A stretch of DNA of 43,799 nt from Candidatus Gottesmanbacteria bacterium GW2011_GWC1_43_10 (GCA_000995415.1 LCEX01000011.1:1-43799), one strand, 5' to 3'; shown: positions 8,151-14,870, numbered from the stretch's first letter. The notes: a model not told the origin generated them from the letters alone. A program made the numbers and translations.

Positions 8151-8609
8151 ATGAGCGAAACAGTTGAAGGAGTTCTGAAATCATTGGTAGAATTGGAAGA
8201 TCAGTACCCCGCTGATGATTATTTGTTTGACAAGTTAACTAATATTAGAAATCTCATAAGAGGTGAACTCCCGCCTGGAACAGAAATAGAATTCTATAAG
8301 CATAGAAGTGGAAACCCTATCAAACCTCTTAGTATAGATACTAAAGACGTATTATTTGAAACTTTACAACCTGCGCCTTTTGCCACTCGTATTAAACCTG
8401 AAAAATTCTTAGGTTCAAGTGGACTAGGTACCAGAACCACTACTATATATAAAACAACAGCACCGGACATTTTAATTATAAAAACAGAAGTCTATCATCC
8501 AAAATTTGATGAAACATTAGAGCAATATGCAATATATTACGACCAACCAGGTAGTAATAGTATTCTTAATAGAAGAAATTTGAGTCTAGGAGGCTATGAG
8601 TTAATATAA
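8151..8609 (+). CDS. Hypothetical protein, 152 aa
   Basis: This ORF runs opposite to its neighbours and is AT-rich. ATG at 8151 (MSETVEGVLKSL) is preferred over an upstream TTG at 8094, because the extra 19 residues look non-coding and overlap an inverted repeat. The protein is soluble, with a helical start (residues 1-40) and a beta-rich remainder; it has no motif I recognise. Its stop is only 3 bp from the 3' end of the convergent TrpRS gene. It may be accessory DNA. Confidence 0.6.
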   Translation: MSETVEGVLKSLVELEDQYPADDYLFDKLTNIRNLIRGELPPGTEIEFYKHRSGNPIKPLSIDTKDVLFETLQPAPFATRIKPEKFLGSSGLGTRTTTIYKTTAPDILIIKTEVYHPKFDETLEQYAIYYDQPGSNSILNRRNLSLGGYELI

Positions 8610-8611
8610 AT

Positions 8612-10702
8612 TTATCTCACCTTTGCTCCCACCGGCAACCCTTCGGCGGTCACAAACACCGGTTTTTTTGCTCCATGAACGCCAAATGGCAATTCATCAC
8701 CGCCCGCTTCGCCGCGAGGCGAGTCAACCGCTAGGATCATTCCTTGAGATTCTTCGTTCATCATTTTTCGGGGCAAAAGATTGAAAACGAACAAAAACTT
8801 CTTATCATTAAAGTCGAGAGCTGTATATCCAAACGGTCTGACACCGGTAAAAATGGTCCGTAAACCCATGGCGCCAAAGTCAACCGTGAGTTTAATCAGT
8901 TTTTCGCTTTTAGGGACATCGATTGCCTCTTTGACCAACCCCACTCGCATTTCGACTCTGGCAAAATCGTCAATGGTGATGACGTTGTTCCCGATCCCCG
9001 TCATCTTGGCTTGTCCAGAGCCTGTCCCGAACTCGATTCGGGAATCCTTTCTTGTTCCGGATTCTGGATGCGCCTGCGGCTTACCAGAATGACTAGAAGA
9101 ATAACTAAAAAACGAGTAACTGTTCGTCAACCCAACTGCCTCGCGCACTTCATTCATCGTTTTTACTGCTTCACTGCGGACCCGCGCTGCTCCTGTTTCT
9201 AAAATTTGCCTCACCTTACTCGGACTATTTTTGAGTTCTTGATAATGCTTTCGCGCCGGCGCAAACGTCTTCATGAGTGACTCAAATAAGTATTCTTTAA
9301 CTTCCACGTCTGACACTTTTCCTTCTTGATATAGTTTTTTTAATTGCTCAACCTTACTTGCCCCTCGTAGTTCCGACGAAGTCGAAGACGAATTGGGATC
9401 GCCGAAATGATCTAAGTAAGTAAACACCATATTCCCCTCTATGTGGCCCGGATCTGTAGCCCGAATCCGCGTCGGATCGGTGTAGGTGGAATTGACTTGT
9501 TTGCGAATCACTTCTTCACTTTCAAAAATAGAAATAATATTTCCTAACGATTTGCTCATTTTGCGCTTACCGTCAGTCCCCAGAATCACCGCCACCTCCT
9601 CTGGAATATGCGGTTCAGGCAGTTTGAAAACTTTTTTATTAAACGTTTTATTAAAGCGTTCGGCAATATCACGGGTGATTTCCACATGCTGTTTTTGGTC
9701 CTTGCCCACCGGTACAAGATCTGGTTTGTAAATCAAAATGTCTGCTGCCATAAGGATGGGATATGAAAATAAGCCTACGTTGATTTCCTCATCCATTGCA
9801 TCTCCTGTCTTGAGCGCCTGCCCTGAGCTTTGTCGAAGGGTAGTCGAAGGATTGGCGAGTTTATCTTTATAAGCGTGAGCCCGTTTGATCAACCCCAAAG
9901 GAGTCACGTTATTTAAGATCGACTGAAGCTCAGTATGCATCGGTATGTCTGACTGACGGAAGAAAGTGATGTTTGGCAAATCGGCTCCAACATCACCCAT
10001 GAGAAGCGCGAGTTCATTGAGAACCAATGTCTCTACATTGTGTTCCAACTGTTTTTTATTTTGCACCGTCGTCAGAGCATGTAAATCTGCGACCATCAAA
10101 AAACATTCGTTTGTCTTGGAAAGCGTCGCAAACTGCCGGACCGCTCCTAAATAATTGCCAATATGGAGTGATCCTTCCCCACTGGGAGTGATACCCGACA
10201 AAATTCGCTGTTTGCCAGATTTGAGCATCTCTCTTGATTTTTCAAAATAGGTAAAATCTCCTACCTTACCACCATTTACTTTCACCATATCTTTCGCATC
10301 CATGACCATTCCTAATGTTTTAATCCCAGGTGTCCCGTATGCTTTCCCGACATTTAATACTTTACTATCCACAAAATAAGGGGTATCAAGTCCTACGTAA
10401 GGAACTAACCCTACGTCCGTTCCTAAGAAAACTAGTTCTTCTTTAGTTGCAAAAATAAGCTGTTTAACCCCTGCTAATTCTCTCAGTTTCTTCTCATCTA
10501 TTTGAGTATCTCCACGTTTGGTTACAGCTATCAATCCCTTCTCTGTTTTATAAACGATCGTTGCCATTGCATGTTCTAAAGTGTCTTTATGGAATGCCGT
10601 ATGGTCAGTAATAGTCATCGGTAAATCTTCAGGCAATGGAATAAACCGATATGTAACTCCGGCAGCTTTTAATGTATGTTCAACTCTGTCTTGTATATTC
10701 AT
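8612..10702 (-). CDS. trpS: Tryptophanyl-tRNA synthetase fused to a YbaK editing domain and a C-terminal tRNA-binding domain
   Basis: This 696-residue protein has three parts. Residues 1-155 resemble the YbaK/ProX aminoacyl-tRNA deacylase family. Residues about 165-525 are a class I TrpRS with HIGN (180-183), GEGSLHIGNYLGA and KMSKSLGN (381-388). Residues about 574-696 are an OB-fold tRNA-binding domain of the EMAPII/MetG C-terminal type (DFARVEMRVG...SEKLIKLTVDFG, ending VFVTAEGLPVGAKVR). It charges tRNA-Trp; the N-terminal domain may edit mischarged tRNA. Three stretches (residues about 283-299, 435-450 and 527-566) look like translated interspersed repeats. It follows the racemase gene by 9 bp and shares its T-box-like leader. 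Confidence 0.93.
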   Translation of the reverse strand: MNIQDRVEHTLKAAGVTYRFIPLPEDLPMTITDHTAFHKDTLEHAMATIVYKTEKGLIAVTKRGDTQIDEKKLRELAGVKQLIFATKEELVFLGTDVGLVPYVGLDTPYFVDSKVLNVGKAYGTPGIKTLGMVMDAKDMVKVNGGKVGDFTYFEKSREMLKSGKQRILSGITPSGEGSLHIGNYLGAVRQFATLSKTNECFLMVADLHALTTVQNKKQLEHNVETLVLNELALLMGDVGADLPNITFFRQSDIPMHTELQSILNNVTPLGLIKRAHAYKDKLANPSTTLRQSSGQALKTGDAMDEEINVGLFSYPILMAADILIYKPDLVPVGKDQKQHVEITRDIAERFNKTFNKKVFKLPEPHIPEEVAVILGTDGKRKMSKSLGNIISIFESEEVIRKQVNSTYTDPTRIRATDPGHIEGNMVFTYLDHFGDPNSSSTSSELRGASKVEQLKKLYQEGKVSDVEVKEYLFESLMKTFAPARKHYQELKNSPSKVRQILETGAARVRSEAVKTMNEVREAVGLTNSYSFFSYSSSHSGKPQAHPESGTRKDSRIEFGTGSGQAKMTGIGNNVITIDDFARVEMRVGLVKEAIDVPKSEKLIKLTVDFGAMGLRTIFTGVRPFGYTALDFNDKKFLFVFNLLPRKMMNEESQGMILAVDSPRGEAGGDELPFGVHGAKKPVFVTAEGLPVGAKVR

Positions 10703-10711
10703 AATTCCTCC

Positions 10712-11410
10712 TCATTGTACCTCATAATATTTCTTTAATACAGCCAAGGCTAAAATTTCCAACGTGTTATACATTGGTATGATATGTTGTTTTGGAAAGA
10801 TTAGTGGTATTTCCGTACATCCTTCAATGATTCCTTCAGCATCTTGTTTCAGTAATTTATGAGCAATCTGTTTAACTGTGATCAAATTTTTCTCCTTATT
10901 TCTTCCAGCAACTATATCGAGAATAATTTTTCCCAACTTCTCAGTATCCTCACTATTTGGAGTAATTAACTCAATTCCATATTGCTTAAGTGTTTTTTCA
11001 TACATTTTTGACCGAATAGTTGTGGGAGTAGCCAAAATACCAACCTTTTTTATTTTCTTACCTTTTAGGTACTTTGGTAACTCAACAAGCAAAGATACAA
11101 ACGGTTTGTCAGTAACCTTTTGCAAGTCACCCAATAATAGATGACCTGTATTACAAGCCATGCAGAAAAAACCAATTGGCAACTTATTCATTTCCTTAAC
11201 TCGATGAATAAGCATGTTAAGTGCTGTCAGTTTTTTCTTTTCATTGTTTATAAAATCAGGAACAGGTATTGAAGCTAGATAAATTTCAGGAAAATCCTCG
11301 TTTTTTTCTGCTGCATATTTTTTCTGAGCATGATAAGTAAGCAGTCGATAAAATTCCTCTGACGCTTCAGGTCCCATACCTCCAATAATGCCTATCGCTT
11401 TATTTTTCAT
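10712..11410 (-). CDS. Aspartate/glutamate racemase family protein
   Basis: The 232-residue protein starts MKNKAIGIIGGMGPEAS. A longer frame to 11488 runs back through a terminator hairpin and is rejected; GGAG lies 6 bases before the chosen ATG. The two catalytic cysteines of the family are present: MACNTGH (C86) and GCTEIPLIF (C198). The enzyme should interconvert L- and D-aspartate (or a related amino acid) without a cofactor, for wall precursors or amino-acid metabolism. It is the first gene after a T-box-like leader and is co-transcribed with trpS. Why a racemase should sit with TrpRS is not clear. Confidence 0.88.
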   Translation of the reverse strand: MKNKAIGIIGGMGPEASEEFYRLLTYHAQKKYAAEKNEDFPEIYLASIPVPDFINNEKKKLTALNMLIHRVKEMNKLPIGFFCMACNTGHLLLGDLQKVTDKPFVSLLVELPKYLKGKKIKKVGILATPTTIRSKMYEKTLKQYGIELITPNSEDTEKLGKIILDIVAGRNKEKNLITVKQIAHKLLKQDAEGIIEGCTEIPLIFPKQHIIPMYNTLEILALAVLKKYYEVQ

Positions 11411-11421
11411 ATTTTCTCCAC

Positions 11422-11470
11422 AAAAAAAGCCCTTGGAAATTTTCCCACTAAAGGGAAAATTTCCAAGGGC
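11422..11470 (-). terminator. Intrinsic terminator in the leader of the racemase gene
   Basis: A perfect 18-bp stem (GCCCTTGGAAATTTTCCC and its complement, loop of 6) is followed by seven T on the minus strand. It ends only 12 bp before the racemase start codon, so it must act as an attenuator and not as a gene-end terminator. Confidence 0.92.
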
Positions 11471-11816
11471 CCTCTTGTTAATTATCAACTCTCAATTATC
11501 AATTAACAATTACGACCGTGCCACCTTGGTTCGTTGCCTTACAACCCTTCGACTATCCTTCAATTACATTCAAGACAAGCGCTCAGGGTAATAAAAATCC
11601 CGCACAATGCGGGAGATGTAAGGAAACCTTATTCTTACATGCTCCGCTCTTTGTCCTCCGTAGTCTCGTACGAAGGAGGATTCGCGACACATGGTGTCTT
11701 ATTTTAACGGTTAGACTTCCGTAGCATACTTTTGCTCCCCATGCCCTTCCGAAGCTGTAGTGAAGGAGGGCGACCCGGTTCCAACCTTCCGAATCACTGG
11801 GTTTATTTAACTTGTT
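11422..11816 (-). promoter_or_regulatory. T-box-like riboswitch leader of the racemase-trpS operon
   Basis: The antiterminator fits the T-box plan. Strand CCAAGG (11524-11529) pairs with CCUUGG (11463-11468). Between the strands are a 7-nt bulge UGGCACG (11517-11523; consensus UGGNACC) and helix GUC/GGC (11514-11516 with 11469-11471). CCUUGG is also the 5' arm of the terminator, so the structures exclude each other. UGGC in the bulge would pair with a GCCA tRNA end, fitting tRNA-Trp (G73). A possible UGG specifier lies in the loop of hairpin GAUUCGG/CCGGGUC (11772-11795), but a full Stem I is not evident. A second hairpin with five T lies at 11593-11614, and repeats are inserted throughout. 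Confidence 0.6.
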
Positions 11817-11818
11817 CT

Positions 11819-11827
11819 AGTATATCA
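11819..11827 (-). promoter_or_regulatory. Extended -10 promoter for the T-box-like leader
   Basis: TGATATACT on the minus strand is an extended -10 element (TG-N-TATACT), placed just after the stop of the 115-aa gene. A TTGACA at 11832-11837 is too close to serve as its -35. Confidence 0.5.
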
Positions 11828-11843
11828 GACATGTCAACTTCGA

Positions 11844-12191
11844 TCACTCAATTGCTCTTTGTTTTTGTAACAATCTTTGTGGAAACGCATAATCACCATT
11901 TGTCCTCCACCAATTAAATGTTTCTAGTTGCGCGTCAACCATCGCAGTTGCATCAAACACTCGGAGACGATCTGCCAATTCTTGGGGATCAGTTTGCAAA
12001 AAGTCTGGAATATTTGGCATTTCGGTGCAAATTTGTACTACGCGGTCATTTCCCAATAACAAACTTAAATACCTAGCTAGTTCGCTCCGGTAAGGTATCT
12101 CGTTAATGCGATGAGGTTTAGCGAGTTCCAGGAGTAATTCGACCTGCCAATTAGGTCGCGCTTGACTCTCATAAATCTCTAATCCCACCAT
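11844..12191 (-). CDS. Hypothetical 115-aa protein under attenuator control
   Basis: The start at 12191 (MVGLEIYESQARPNW) has GGAGG five bases upstream; an in-frame start 15 bp earlier lacks this. The protein is soluble, acidic to neutral and mostly helical, with a Trp pair (NWW) near residue 97; I do not recognise the family. Its own strong promoter (12351-12379) and a leader with mutually exclusive hairpins show that its expression is regulated. It lies directly upstream of the racemase-trpS leader on the same strand, so some read-through into that operon is possible. No function is proposed. Confidence 0.65.
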   Translation of the reverse strand: MVGLEIYESQARPNWQVELLLELAKPHRINEIPYRSELARYLSLLLGNDRVVQICTEMPNIPDFLQTDPQELADRLRVFDATAMVDAQLETFNWWRTNGDYAFPQRLLQKQRAIE

Positions 12192-12204
12192 ATATCCCTC
12201 CAAC

Positions 12205-12231
12205 AAAAAATCCTCCCTTTTCTGGGAGGAT
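12205..12231 (-). terminator. Intrinsic terminator before the 115-aa gene
   Basis: ATCCTCCC-AGAAAA-GGGAGGAT is followed by six T on the minus strand and lies 14 bp upstream of the start codon. It is the OFF state of the attenuator. Confidence 0.85.
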
Positions 12232-12345
12232 CTGCTTTTTTTACCTGACTTTGCCTTTATCTCTGCTTTCCTCCCAGCATTTACTCTCTTCGAATCGGAA
12301 GAGTCATGGGAAGGAAAATTGAAACGTTATTATTTAACATGATAA
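12205..12345 (-). promoter_or_regulatory. Three-strand attenuator (riboswitch-like leader) of the 115-aa gene
   Basis: In the transcript, UUUUCCUUCCCA (12307-12318) can pair with UGGGAGGAAA (about 12267-12276), closing a hairpin that contains CUCUUC/GAAGAG. Alternatively CUGGGAGGA (12269-12277) pairs perfectly over 9 bp with UCCUCCCAG (12222-12230), which is the 5' arm of the terminator at 12205-12231. This gives anti-antiterminator, antiterminator and terminator strands, the plan of a transcriptional riboswitch. I do not recognise the aptamer. Confidence 0.6.
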
Positions 12346-12350
12346 AAAGT

Positions 12351-12379
12351 ATCATATTTGATTCAAATCAGCTTGTCAA
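12351..12379 (-). promoter_or_regulatory. Promoter of the 115-aa gene leader
   Basis: TTGACA (12374-12379) and TATGAT (12351-12356) are separated by exactly 17 bp on the minus strand, close to the sigma-70 consensus. Transcription should start near 12344, giving a leader of about 150 nt. Confidence 0.75.
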
Positions 12380-12401
12380 GACAACTAATTCACTCTGGAA
12401 T

Positions 12402-12782
12402 TTAACTCTTTGGCACAACTAAGGTTAATCCGTTTATGAATTGAAAATGCTTCCTGTTCAATGTAACCAATCTTTCATCCGTCAATAAGGCGGTGGCGGC
12501 GATGAAAGAATCTATTATTCCTATTCCATACGAGTGGTAAAATCTTTCAAAGATTTCACTAGCTAAAAAAGAAATTTCTTCATCTATCTCAACCACTTCT
12601 CCAGCTAATGAATTAAGCTGTTTTTTTACTTTATGTAATTCGGTTTTAGATCGCACGCCTTTTATTATCTCCAGGACAGTCAGCCGGCTTACTTTGATGT
12701 CTTCATTTAAACTCTGGAGAAATGATTTTGTTTCGTTTCGCCCCCGCAATATCTGAACTAACACATCTGTATCAACGATCAT
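12402..12782 (-). CDS. vapC: PIN-domain toxin (VapC family)
   Basis: The 126-residue protein starts MIVDTDVLVQILRG and has the PIN-domain acidic pattern: D4, D6, a mid-chain E (VLEIIKG), and D in IGIIDSFIAA and LLTDERLVT. PIN toxins are Mg-dependent RNases that cut tRNA or rRNA when freed from the antitoxin. The start at 12782 overlaps the antitoxin 3' end by 11 bp, the usual coupling for such pairs. A longer frame to 12815 has no sequence support. Confidence 0.88.
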   Translation of the reverse strand: MIVDTDVLVQILRGRNETKSFLQSLNEDIKVSRLTVLEIIKGVRSKTELHKVKKQLNSLAGEVVEIDEEISFLASEIFERFYHSYGIGIIDSFIAATALLTDERLVTLNRKHFQFINGLTLVVPKS

Positions 12783-13032
12783 AACTTCTGCGTTCCTCTT
12801 TCCTTCTCCATTCATTTACGATATCAACAGAAGATTTACTCTCGGGCCACCTGTCTTTCCAGATCCCAAATGCCGCCCAGCTGATCTTTTTTTTCTTCCC
12901 TTTTTTCTCAAAAGGTACTATTTTTGCTACTTTAATGTTGTTTTTCATCACGATATATTCTTGACCTGCAAACACTTTATCTATAAGTGATGCAAAGTTT
13001 TGTCTGGCTTGGGACACATTAATTGTATTCAT
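12772..13032 (-). CDS. Phd/YefM-family antitoxin
   Basis: The 86-residue protein starts MNTINVSQARQNFASLIDKV, the typical Phd/YefM N-terminus, followed by EYIVMKNNIKVAKIVPF. The C-terminal half (residues about 37-86) is basic and charged and should wrap the toxin. A longer start (13050) would lie inside the promoter and is rejected. The -10 box ends only 9 bp before this ATG, so the mRNA is probably almost leaderless. It likely represses its own promoter through the TTGTACAA sites at 13043-13060. Confidence 0.88.
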   Translation of the reverse strand: MNTINVSQARQNFASLIDKVFAGQEYIVMKNNIKVAKIVPFEKKGKKKKISWAAFGIWKDRWPESKSSVDIVNEWRRKEERRSYDR

Positions 13033-13041
13033 ATATACATG

Positions 13042-13070
13042 ATTGTACAACTTTGTACAAATGCTGTCAA
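13042..13070 (-). promoter_or_regulatory. Promoter and twin palindromic operator of the toxin-antitoxin operon
   Basis: TTGACA (13065-13070), a 17-bp spacer and TACAAT (13042-13047) make a near-consensus promoter on the minus strand. Two copies of the palindrome TTGTACAA (13043-13050 and 13053-13060), 10 bp apart centre to centre (one helix turn), cover the spacer and the -10. This is an expected antitoxin or XRE operator. Confidence 0.8.
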
Positions 13071-13071
13071 A

Positions 13072-13353
13072 TCATTTTAATTTTTTCAGAAGCTGCTTTA
13101 TCTCTTTGAGTTGGGCTTCCACAGATCGTATCTTTGCCAAAATTGAAGAATCCTCGCTTTCATCTAAAAAATAGCCGACCGGCTGGTCAGTACTTTTGGC
13201 AATCCTTTCCAGTACGGATAGCGGCGGATCAACTCGCTCGGATTCATACGCCGAGATGGATTTATCACTCACGCCAATTGTCTGAGCTAAATCCTCCTGG
13301 GTAATACGTTTCAGCTTTCTGGCTTGTTTTATTTTTCGGCCAATTTTTATCAT
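13072..13353 (-). CDS. XRE-family HTH transcriptional regulator
   Basis: The 93-residue protein has an N-terminal helix-turn-helix (residues about 6-60: LKRITQEDLAQTIGVSDKSISAYESERVD in the family pattern) and a C-terminal coiled coil (SVEAQLKEIKQLLKKL) for dimerisation. Its stop codon abuts the -35 box of the toxin-antitoxin promoter. It could bind the TTGTACAA sites there or its own promoter; neither can be decided from the sequence. Confidence 0.88.
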   Translation of the reverse strand: MIKIGRKIKQARKLKRITQEDLAQTIGVSDKSISAYESERVDPPLSVLERIAKSTDQPVGYFLDESEDSSILAKIRSVEAQLKEIKQLLKKLK

Positions 13354-13366
13354 CGTAAACTCCCTA

Positions 13367-13395
13367 TTGACAAGGCCACTCTACTGTGGTTAGAT
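13367..13395 (+). promoter_or_regulatory. Promoter of the receiver-like gene
   Basis: TTGACA (13367-13372) and TTAGAT (13390-13395) are separated by 17 bp. The -10 ends 9 bp before the ATG at 13405, so the transcript is nearly leaderless. Confidence 0.55.
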
Positions 13396-13404
13396 TTTTA
13401 TATA

Positions 13405-13764
13405 ATGAAACGGGATAAGATCCTGATCATCATTTCTGATCGGACTCTACGGCAATTATACCATGAACTCTTTGTCCACGAAGAATTAGAAGTCACCATG
13501 GCCGAAAGCATCGGCGAAGCCCTGGTCCTTCTGACACTGCATAAGTATTCAAGCATCATTCTCTATGAAGACGATGAGATCGAAACTAAGACATTTTTAC
13601 GTCTCAAGCACAGACGGCGCCAATGGTTTCAGATCCCCCTCCTGATTCTGACTCCAGAACCAAACGTTTTTGCGACATCGGTCACCAAAAAGGATATTTT
13701 GTTTAATTCCCTCTACATTCACCCTAGTGAAATAGTCGAAATCATCAAGACCCTTCTCATATAG
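13405..13764 (+). CDS. Degenerate response-regulator receiver-like protein
   Basis: The 119-residue protein (start MKRDKILIIISDRTLRQL) matches the alternating beta-alpha pattern of CheY-like receivers: a hydrophobic strand with Asp (ILIIISDRT), a strand SSIILYEDDE where the phospho-acceptor Asp would be, and PLLILTPE. The acidic pair and the conserved Lys are not in canonical places, so phosphorylation is doubtful. No output domain is attached. It is followed 14 bp later by radC, which points to a stress or repair connection only by proximity. Confidence 0.6.
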   Translation: MKRDKILIIISDRTLRQLYHELFVHEELEVTMAESIGEALVLLTLHKYSSIILYEDDEIETKTFLRLKHRRRQWFQIPLLILTPEPNVFATSVTKKDILFNSLYIHPSEIVEIIKTLLI

Positions 13765-13778
13765 CGTATACTATCCTC

Positions 13779-14423
13779 ATGAGACGCATAAAATCATTAC
13801 CTCTGTCTCTTAGGCCCCGGGAAAAACTCCTCAAATCCGGCACCGCTGCGTTAACCACAGAAGAACTCATCTCCACCATCCTGGTTACGGGCACGAGAAA
13901 TCAAGATGTCGGGAAAATTGCCTCCCAAATTGCTGCCCGACTTCGTAAACAGCAACCAATTACTAAGGAAACATTACTAGTGCTGGGGATCGGACCAGCC
14001 AAAACCGCACAAGTCTTGGCTGTTTTGGAACTGGACAAAAGATTGGATAAGGAAAATAAAGTACTAAAAATCACCAAAGCCGAACATGTCTACACCCTAG
14101 CACAGGATATCATTTCCGCTACCAAAGAATCGCTTCTGTGTTTTTACCTAAATGCCCGGGGCGAACTCCTGAAAAAGGAAACGGTAGCAGTTGGTTCGCT
14201 CAATCGGGTAAATCTTTTACCGCGAGAAATCTTTAGCGTGATCAAAGATATGCCTGTGGCTTCAATCATTTTGGTCCACAATCACCCATCTGGCGATCTC
14301 GAACCCTCCAGAAATGATTTGCTTTTTACCAAGCGGGTCAAACAGGCGGGTGATATTTTGGGGGTGAATTTACTCGATCATTTAATCGTCTCTCTTGCCG
14401 GGTGGAAGCGGATCAAGATTTAG
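13779..14423 (+). CDS. radC: RadC-family (UPF0758) JAMM-domain protein
   Basis: The 214-residue protein has the family layout: an N-terminal helix-hairpin-helix region (residues 62-85, LLVLGIGPAKTAQVLAVLE) and a JAB1/MPN-like metal site with HNHPSGDLEPSRND (H167, H169, D180) and an upstream E. The biochemical role is unsettled; members are linked to DNA repair and mobile elements. TATACT lies 6 bp before the ATG, again suggesting a leaderless mRNA. The 3' end overlaps the convergent GIY-YIG gene by 42 bp. Confidence 0.92.
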   Translation: MRRIKSLPLSLRPREKLLKSGTAALTTEELISTILVTGTRNQDVGKIASQIAARLRKQQPITKETLLVLGIGPAKTAQVLAVLELDKRLDKENKVLKITKAEHVYTLAQDIISATKESLLCFYLNARGELLKKETVAVGSLNRVNLLPREIFSVIKDMPVASIILVHNHPSGDLEPSRNDLLFTKRVKQAGDILGVNLLDHLIVSLAGWKRIKI

Positions 14424-14657
14424 TTGAAGTAAATGAATTTTCTCTTCTCTACTCCAGCCTTTGATTTCGAGTTCGCGCTTCAGGGCCGCTGACCTAGAAT
14501 CTGCCTTTTCCAGATAAATTATCTTCAACGGTTTATGGCTTCTGGTGTATGCGCCACCTTTACCGTTTTTGTGGTCCAGAAATCGCTTTTGGGGATCAGG
14601 AGAAATTCCGGTATAGAGACTATTATCTTCACAAAGGAGAACATATACATACCACAT
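14382..14657 (-). CDS. GIY-YIG endonuclease domain protein (copy 1)
   Basis: The 91-residue protein starts MWYVYVLLCEDNSLYTGISPD, containing the paired Y-V-Y and Y-T-G motifs of the small stand-alone GIY-YIG family (YhbQ/UPF0213 type), followed by RFLDHKNGKGGAYTR and the conserved E in RELEIKGW. Such proteins are single-domain nucleases of uncertain cellular role. It starts directly after a set of HP2 hairpins (14657-14870) on the same strand, as does copy 2 at 20886-21167. Its 3' end overlaps radC on the other strand. Confidence 0.9.
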   Translation of the reverse strand: MWYVYVLLCEDNSLYTGISPDPQKRFLDHKNGKGGAYTRSHKPLKIIYLEKADSRSAALKRELEIKGWSREEKIHLLQLNLDPLPPGKRDD

Positions 14658-14870
14658 GGCGCTATTATCCCGATATTGTGTACAAAGTACAACATCGGGA
14701 CCAACCTCATGAGGCTGAAATTGGGGTCATCAAATTCGCTCCGCTCATTCCGACCCCATGAGGACGAAAGGAAAAGTGCTAAAAAAAATACGCTCTCAAA
14801 AAGAGAGCGCACTTTTCCTTTAATGTCCTCAGTTGCGAGATTTACGGGAAATCAGAACCTATTTTCTTTT
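14657..14870 (-). repeat. HP2 hairpin cluster upstream of GIY-YIG copy 1
   Basis: Three hairpins lie in series. 14759-14831 has outer stem TGAGGAC/GTCCTCA, a 12-bp inner stem and a CGCTCTC/GAGAGCG hairpin with a T-run (a minus-strand terminator). 14722-14758 has TGGGGTC/GACCCCA. 14657-14708 has a long stem TCCCGAT...ATCGGGA followed by ATAATAGCGCC. The block at 14818-14870 (AGGTTCTGATTTC... in minus orientation) is shared with copies at 17.6, 18.8, 20.1 and 21.3 kb. The stop codon of the membrane glycosyltransferase gene overlaps its end. Confidence 0.75.

Noticed and set aside
10712-11488. Longer start of the racemase-like protein (26 extra residues).
   Set aside because: The extra part is translated from the terminator hairpin; the inner ATG has a Shine-Dalgarno and matches the family start.
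11772-11795. AGGTTGGAACCGGG as the T-box sequence itself, close to consensus AGGGTGGNACCGCG.
   Set aside because: It lies at the 5' end of the leader and no terminator uses it; the copy at 11513-11529 has a proper partner in the terminator arm. Kept only as a possible specifier loop.
11832-11837. TTGACA as -35 for the T-box-like leader.
   Set aside because: It is only 7 bp from TATACT; the extended -10 explains the promoter better.
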